DNA of 64,000 nt, taken from assembly GCA_003452935.1 (NCBI GenBank), contig DMMY01000031.1, positions 113,787-177,786 on the forward strand, written 5' to 3'. The number at the start of each line of letters is the position of its first letter. The stretch's first letter is position 1. The DNA is from Elusimicrobiota bacterium (GTDB lineage Bacteria > Elusimicrobiota > Elusimicrobia > UBA1565 > UBA9628). The notes under the pieces are model-generated. The model worked only from the letters and a program-made list of their open reading frames with translations, was not told the DNA's origin and did no database searches. Positions 59,798 through 64,000 of the stretch are shown here, piece by piece. The position numbers and the translations under genes are program-made.

Positions 59798-60520
59798 CTA
59801 TCTCCGGCCGTCGTAGAGATGCTTGCTGATGCCGGGGTCCCTCAAGCTTCGCTTGGGGGACCTCGCCATTTCCAGGAGGATGCCCAGGAATTCCCCTGGG
59901 CTGTAAAGGTGGAACTTCCGTCCGGAGCTCACGTGCGTGGTCCTGAGGATGACGAAGTTCAGGCCCTGTCGGCGGCCCCAACGCTTGAGATTCCGGCTAA
60001 GCCCCAGCTCCTCGCCCGCCGCGAGTTCGGGGGGGAACCCTCCGACGGCGTCGAAGGCGTCCTTCCGGCAAAAGACGAAGGAACCCGCGGCCCACTTCAT
60101 GGCTCGGGAAAGAAAGCTCCATAAAACTAAGAGCGCCGCTCCCCACCAAGGCTTATCGTCAAAGTCGATGAGCGAGCCGCCCCCCGCGCATGTCCCGCTT
60201 TGCGCAGCCTCCAGCATGGCCTTGAGGGTTGACGCGCTGAGGCGCGAATCGGCGTCTATGAAAAGCAGCCAATCGCCGCTTGCCGCGGCCGCGCCCGCGT
60301 TGCGCGAGCGGGAGATGAGGTTGACCGGCTCGAAAGCGACCTTGGCTCCGGCTTCTTGGGCGATGCGGGCCGTGGCGTCGGTCGAGTTGTTGTCGCAAAC
60401 GATGATCTCGTTGCGCAGCTCAGGCTGAGCGCAGGCGCCCAGCGCTTCCCGGACGCTGGCCAGGCAGGCGGGCAGGAGCTTTTCCTCGTTGTAGGCGGGT
60501 ATGATGATGGAGAGCTTCAC
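59798..60520 (-). CDS. family 2 glycosyltransferase
   Basis: 240 residues. GT-A fold with the start LSIIIPAYNEEKLLPACLAS, nucleotide-binding CDNNSTDATARIA, donor/metal motif LFIDADSRLS, and the acceptor-side GGSLIDFDDKP. A hydrophobic stretch near 130 (WWGAALLVLWSFLSRAMKW) may touch the membrane. Later, CRKDAFDAVGGFPPEL and EELGLSRNLKRWG resemble the ED motif region. Transfers a sugar from a nucleotide donor; the acceptor is unknown. An odd 27-base inverted repeat lies within the 3' end of the gene (59836-59862). Confidence 0.9.
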   Translation of the reverse strand: MKLSIIIPAYNEEKLLPACLASVREALGACAQPELRNEIIVCDNNSTDATARIAQEAGAKVAFEPVNLISRSRNAGAAAASGDWLLFIDADSRLSASTLKAMLEAAQSGTCAGGGSLIDFDDKPWWGAALLVLWSFLSRAMKWAAGSFVFCRKDAFDAVGGFPPELAAGEELGLSRNLKRWGRRQGLNFVILRTTHVSSGRKFHLYSPGEFLGILLEMARSPKRSLRDPGISKHLYDGRR

Positions 60521-60797
60521 GTGCCGGGCTTAATATTAGCCTTTAGCGCCGCAGAGATCAACCGCCGCGTATGCCGGTTTTCTCGGCAAGCCGCAACGCA
60601 GGGACGCAAGGAATTTTATCGGCATATCCTCGATCCTCAAGCAAACGCCTGAGATGTTGTACGGCGGCGTGGGTCTTTCGTGCAATTTTTTTGGGCCTCT
60701 CGACCCAGCGCCAGTCAGGGCTTTTGCGGATTTTTTAGTGCCCATAGGGCCCGATCCTCGGCGCCTGGAAAATTAATATACATATTGAGGCATCGGA
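60521..60797. other. intergenic region with possible -10 box and structured leader
   Basis: Between the divergent glycosyltransferase and vWA genes. It holds a GGCAAGCC...GGGACGCAA segment (60584-60609) that loosely resembles the conserved strand of the c-di-GMP-I (GEMM) aptamer, two T-runs (60686-60692, 60731-60736) and TATACA at 60777-60782 just before ATG 60798. No small gene is convincing. Confidence 0.3.
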
Positions 60798-63700
60798 ATG
60801 GATAGATTGCTTATTTTGATTCTGGCCAGCCTCTTGGCAGCGCCGCTGCAAGCTGGCCAGGTCGCCAGGGTTCGCGCGACTGCTCCGCTGGGCGCTCAAG
60901 CGGCTGGCGCCGGCCGGTTCAGATTGTCGCCAGCGCCGATTATTCGAAGATTGCCGGAACTTCAATCATTGCCCATCGCGGCATTGGAACGTCTGAGGGC
61001 TTCGAATGTTTTGCCCGCTGCCGCGCTGCATCAAGCGCCAGCCCAGCCCGAAGTCATTGCCGGCGCGCAGAGATCGCCGACCGTCCGGCACGGGGCAAAT
61101 AACATCGAGGCGTTGATGCCAACTGCGCGGGAATTGGGAGAATTGTCCAGCCATAATGCCGCTGGGGGGAAGTTGCTCTCATCCGGCGGGGCCGCGGTTT
61201 CGGCGTTGGGGCGGTTCAAGGCGTATTTTGACGGCGCGGCGCGACCATCGGCAGGAGCTGACGACTCCGATGTCGTTCCTGCATCCGTAAGCTTCGATGA
61301 ACATGGACACGATGATTCAGAGTCATCCAAGCTCGCTGCTCCCGCCCCTTCTGATTCTCCCGCGCAACGCCGTATGCTGTCCTTGGCGGAAAGAATAGCC
61401 CGGGGGATCACTGGAGACGAGGGCTTGAAGCTTGTGCCCTGGGAGTCCCTCTTCGAGGGCGACCGCCCGACTTGGCGGCTTATAAAGGAGGGAGAGCATC
61501 TCCGCGTTCAGTATGTTCCGGACGATTTGATCCACGATAATCAGGACGTGATCATGGCGCACTTGATGCAGGAAGTGTTCCGCGCGGTCTATAGCCGCCC
61601 CGATCATATCGATCCGAAGCTCAAATCCAGCGATTTGTTCCAAACTCTTTACGACACGTTGGAAACCGGCCGCGTGGTTCAAAAGGGCCTTCAAGAGCGT
61701 CCCGGTCTTGGCGGGAACTTCGAGGCTTTCAATCAAGAGCAATATCGCGATCCCGGCAGCCCGGAGGCGGCGCGGAAAATGGCGGATATGCCGAGTTATT
61801 TGCAGTTCCTGGAAGGAGCCTTGTACGAGAGCCGGAAAGGAAGCGAAGATCCCCGGATCCAGGATCAGAGCGTTCTTGAAGCCCTCAGGCAGACGCGGCC
61901 GTCGCGCCAAACAATCGCCACGGCTTCCCCGGGCGATGCTTATGAAATGATCCGCGAGATTTGGCCCACGCTTGAGAAACTTTACAAGGAATCCGAAGAT
62001 TCGGCCGTTTCCCAGGAGCTCTCGGATGAGTCGGGCCAGGATGGAAAGGGCGGGTCTGACAAAGAGCAAAACAGCGCCGCCGGGAAGGGGCAGTCGAAGC
62101 CTGGCGACATGGACAATCAGCGCCGGGAGCAGATGCGCCAAGAGCTGGAGAAAGCTTTAAGCGGCATGAGTCCGCAACAACAAGAAGAGCTGAGAAATCG
62201 CGCGCGGCAAAGGATGCGGCGGCAAGAGCAGGCTTTCAGGAAGACCCTGGGCAAGAGTCAGGGAGGTTCGCAACCGAATCCGCAGGATAATGGACTGTCC
62301 CGGTCGCTTGAGCAGGCCGCTTCCCGATTGGCTGACAAAGCGGGAGAAGCCAAGGCCCAAGCCCAGCATCTGGAGGAGAAGGCTTCGCAGATACGCGCCC
62401 AGACCGGAGCCCGGGACATCAAACCTGAAGACGCCAATGATATGGAAGGCCAGGCGGCGCAGCTGCGCCAAAAGGCTTCACAGCTCAATGAGGGCGCTCA
62501 AGAGTTCCGCGACATGGCCCAACAGCTGAAAAACGGGGCTTCTTCCGAAGCGGCTGAAAAGACGCTGCAACAGGCCCAAGCGCTGGAACAGATGGGCAAG
62601 GATTTGCAGGAAAAATCCCGACAATTGCAGGAGCGGACGCAGGCGTTTGAGAAGCAACTGGGCCAAGGGCAGGAACAGGAAACCAGTTCCCTGCGCCAGA
62701 AAGCCGCGGGCATCGAGGAGGCGGCGAAGGATATTTCCGATAAAGCCGGGAACATACAAGAACAAGCGCACGAAGCCCAATCATTGGCTCAAGCGTTGAA
62801 TCAGATGATGAAAGGGTCTCGAAACGCTTCAAATCCGAAGTCCGACGGCACTTCACCGTCCGAAGCGCAAAGCCAATCAAGCGCAGAGACTCCCTCCTCG
62901 CCGGATTTGCTGGAACAATTGCTTCAGGAGTGGTCCCGGCTAAAATCCGGCGCGGATTTTGGAGAATCAGGAAATTCCAGCGAGTCTCAGGGCGCGGATT
63001 CCTCGAAATCAGGAGATTCCAAGGACTCCCGCGGCAAGCCGGGCAATCCCGGCGGCAGCCAATCCTCCGGCGGCCGCGGAAGCGGGGAGGCGGCCGGTCA
63101 GGCCCGGGAGGCGATCAGGCGGATCAAATCCGGCGGGCTGGATGCGGAACAAAGAACGTTTCTTGACACATTTCTCTATCCATTCCGCGGCGTGATAGAC
63201 ACCTTGGCCTCTAAAATCATCAAGTGCGTCAAAGACAATGCTTTAGGCCGCAGCCTGACCGGACTTTCTTCAGGCGATGTGGATGAGGATGCGTTGCCTT
63301 ATTATAAGGCCCGCGGCGTCGGCATTATGAAGGAAGACCTGCTTCCAGGAAGGCGCAAGGTCAGGCTGACCATTCTTATCGATTTGAGCGGGAGCATGAG
63401 GTCCCTGGATTCTCCCGCCGATACTTTATACTACGCCTGCCGCGCGCTGGCTCTGGGTCTCAAGGTAATGGCGCGGGCCTTCAAGAATCAGCCGGGAGTG
63501 GAGGTGCGGGTCAGCGCTTACCATGCGCTGGCCAATGTGCCGCTGTTAGCCTATACCCAAGCCAGGCTTCTGACTGATGCCGTAATTTTTAATTTGATTA
63601 AGGACATTGATGGCGCTCAGAGGGGGCTGGGAACCGCTGATATCGAAACCATGCGGGCGGTGGCTGAAGATATCCATAGAGACATGAAAATGCATCCGGA

Positions 63701-63959
63701 TACCAACTATGCCGTCCTGCATATAGGCGATGGGAATCCGGACAATCCAAATGTCGCCTCCGCCATCGCGGCGATTTATGAGGACCCGGCCAACGCCAAA
63801 ATCCGTTTTGGGAACCTGGCCGCGGGCCCGGACGCCGAGAAAATGTTTATCGATTACCGGCCCCATAGTTTTTGGGCAAAGTCCCTGGCGGAGCTCGGGG
63901 CCGTCTGGGCGGAGATGTTCGAGGCGGTTTTTAAGAAAGCCTGGAGAACGAATTCGTGA
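60798..63959 (+). CDS. exported von Willebrand A protein with long coiled coil (CobT-like layout)
   Basis: 1,053 residues. Signal peptide (LLILILASLLAAPLQA) and Ala/Pro/Leu-rich leader (RVRATAPLGAQAAGAGRF). Residues ~190-400 form a helical domain (VIMAHLMQEVFRAVYSRPDH; TLYDTLETGRVVQKGLQ) resembling the N-terminal part of CobT-type proteins. A Gln/Glu/Ala-rich coiled coil spans ~430-680, followed by a Ser/Gly linker. The vWA domain has the MIDAS motif LIDLSGSM (Asp862, Ser864, Ser866), a Thr in GLGTADIETMRAV and a later Asp in HIGDGNPDNP. It is a second exported vWA protein near the AAA/vWA gene and may be a partner for such an ATPase. It overlaps the following start (GTGA). Confidence 0.8.
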   Translation: MDRLLILILASLLAAPLQAGQVARVRATAPLGAQAAGAGRFRLSPAPIIRRLPELQSLPIAALERLRASNVLPAAALHQAPAQPEVIAGAQRSPTVRHGANNIEALMPTARELGELSSHNAAGGKLLSSGGAAVSALGRFKAYFDGAARPSAGADDSDVVPASVSFDEHGHDDSESSKLAAPAPSDSPAQRRMLSLAERIARGITGDEGLKLVPWESLFEGDRPTWRLIKEGEHLRVQYVPDDLIHDNQDVIMAHLMQEVFRAVYSRPDHIDPKLKSSDLFQTLYDTLETGRVVQKGLQERPGLGGNFEAFNQEQYRDPGSPEAARKMADMPSYLQFLEGALYESRKGSEDPRIQDQSVLEALRQTRPSRQTIATASPGDAYEMIREIWPTLEKLYKESEDSAVSQELSDESGQDGKGGSDKEQNSAAGKGQSKPGDMDNQRREQMRQELEKALSGMSPQQQEELRNRARQRMRRQEQAFRKTLGKSQGGSQPNPQDNGLSRSLEQAASRLADKAGEAKAQAQHLEEKASQIRAQTGARDIKPEDANDMEGQAAQLRQKASQLNEGAQEFRDMAQQLKNGASSEAAEKTLQQAQALEQMGKDLQEKSRQLQERTQAFEKQLGQGQEQETSSLRQKAAGIEEAAKDISDKAGNIQEQAHEAQSLAQALNQMMKGSRNASNPKSDGTSPSEAQSQSSAETPSSPDLLEQLLQEWSRLKSGADFGESGNSSESQGADSSKSGDSKDSRGKPGNPGGSQSSGGRGSGEAAGQAREAIRRIKSGGLDAEQRTFLDTFLYPFRGVIDTLASKIIKCVKDNALGRSLTGLSSGDVDEDALPYYKARGVGIMKEDLLPGRRKVRLTILIDLSGSMRSLDSPADTLYYACRALALGLKVMARAFKNQPGVEVRVSAYHALANVPLLAYTQARLLTDAVIFNLIKDIDGAQRGLGTADIETMRAVAEDIHRDMKMHPDTNYAVLHIGDGNPDNPNVASAIAAIYEDPANAKIRFGNLAAGPDAEKMFIDYRPHSFWAKSLAELGAVWAEMFEAVFKKAWRTNS

Positions 63960-64000
63960 GAATTGCTTTCAAGGCCCTGCTCTGGACTTTGTTAGCCTTT
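63956..64000 (+). CDS. start of a further exported protein (truncated by window end)
   Basis: GTG 63956 overlaps the previous stop as GTGA. The 15 visible codons read (M)RIAFKALLWTLLAF, a positively charged then hydrophobic start typical of a signal peptide. The operon therefore continues beyond the window. Confidence 0.55.
   Translation, partial: MRIAFKALLWTLLAF

Noticed and set aside
59836..59862. Near-perfect inverted repeat inside the glycosyltransferase gene, considered as a terminator
   Set aside because: It is within the coding frame and has no T-run on either side.

Overview
The window is GC-rich bacterial chromosome, densely packed with genes. No rRNA, tRNA or CRISPR array is visible. 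Several features together suggest an Elusimicrobiota-like (formerly Termite Group 1) or related Gram-negative lineage: giant surface proteins with a FlgD/type IX-like C-terminal domain, each followed by a PorV/UPF0164-type outer-membrane protein; a bacterial HdrABC-MvhADG operon; and many exported proteins of unknown function with Ala/Pro-rich leaders. This placement is inference, because no phylogenetic marker was tested.

Layout. (1) 1-6176: the 3' part of a giant surface protein and its PorV-like partner. (2) 6309-15733: four exported proteins. These are a glucan-phosphorylase (GT35) homologue whose PLP lysine is replaced by Arg, a clostripain-type C11 peptidase, an unrecognised protein of about 1,000 residues, and an SGNH hydrolase-like protein with TPRs. 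(3) 15986-30365: a tight operon of FecR-domain protein, beta-barrel protein, 3,564-residue giant surface protein and PorV-like protein. This is a second, larger copy of the module in (1). (4) 30362-31851: two small exported proteins of unknown function on the minus strand. (5) 32029-38333: housekeeping genes (phosphohexomutase, enolase, FtsB/DivIC-like protein, metallo-beta-lactamase hydrolase, two tandem Lgt-like proteins, RluD-type pseudouridine synthase). (6) 38334-39072: a degenerate gene-free stretch ending in a second copy of the 3' end of the pseudouridine synthase gene, which looks like the scar of an integrated element. (7) 39069-47483: a LysR regulator divergent from hdrCBA-mvhDGA, a strong terminator, then a hydrogenase maturation protease and hypA. 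(8) 47498-48025: an ORF6N-domain gene. (9) 48273-64000: the most unusual block. It holds an exported or membrane protein that fuses two AAA+ domains to a von Willebrand A domain, then a 1,822-residue mosaic membrane protein ending in an M48 metallopeptidase, a 2[4Fe-4S] ferredoxin, a GT2 glycosyltransferase, a second exported vWA protein, and the start of a further exported protein.

How the genes may work together. HdrABC-MvhADG would oxidise H2 and bifurcate the electrons to ferredoxin and a disulfide-type acceptor; the downstream protease and HypA mature the enzyme. The giant/PorV modules look like self-contained surface-display units. The AAA+/vWA/M48 block looks like a MoxR-vWA type remodelling machine placed at, or outside, the inner membrane. 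It uses a 59-residue helical repeat that occurs five times across two translationally overlapping genes. I consider this block the best candidate for an undescribed system. A small extragenic element (CTTWAG core followed by GCCGG) recurs between many of these genes.
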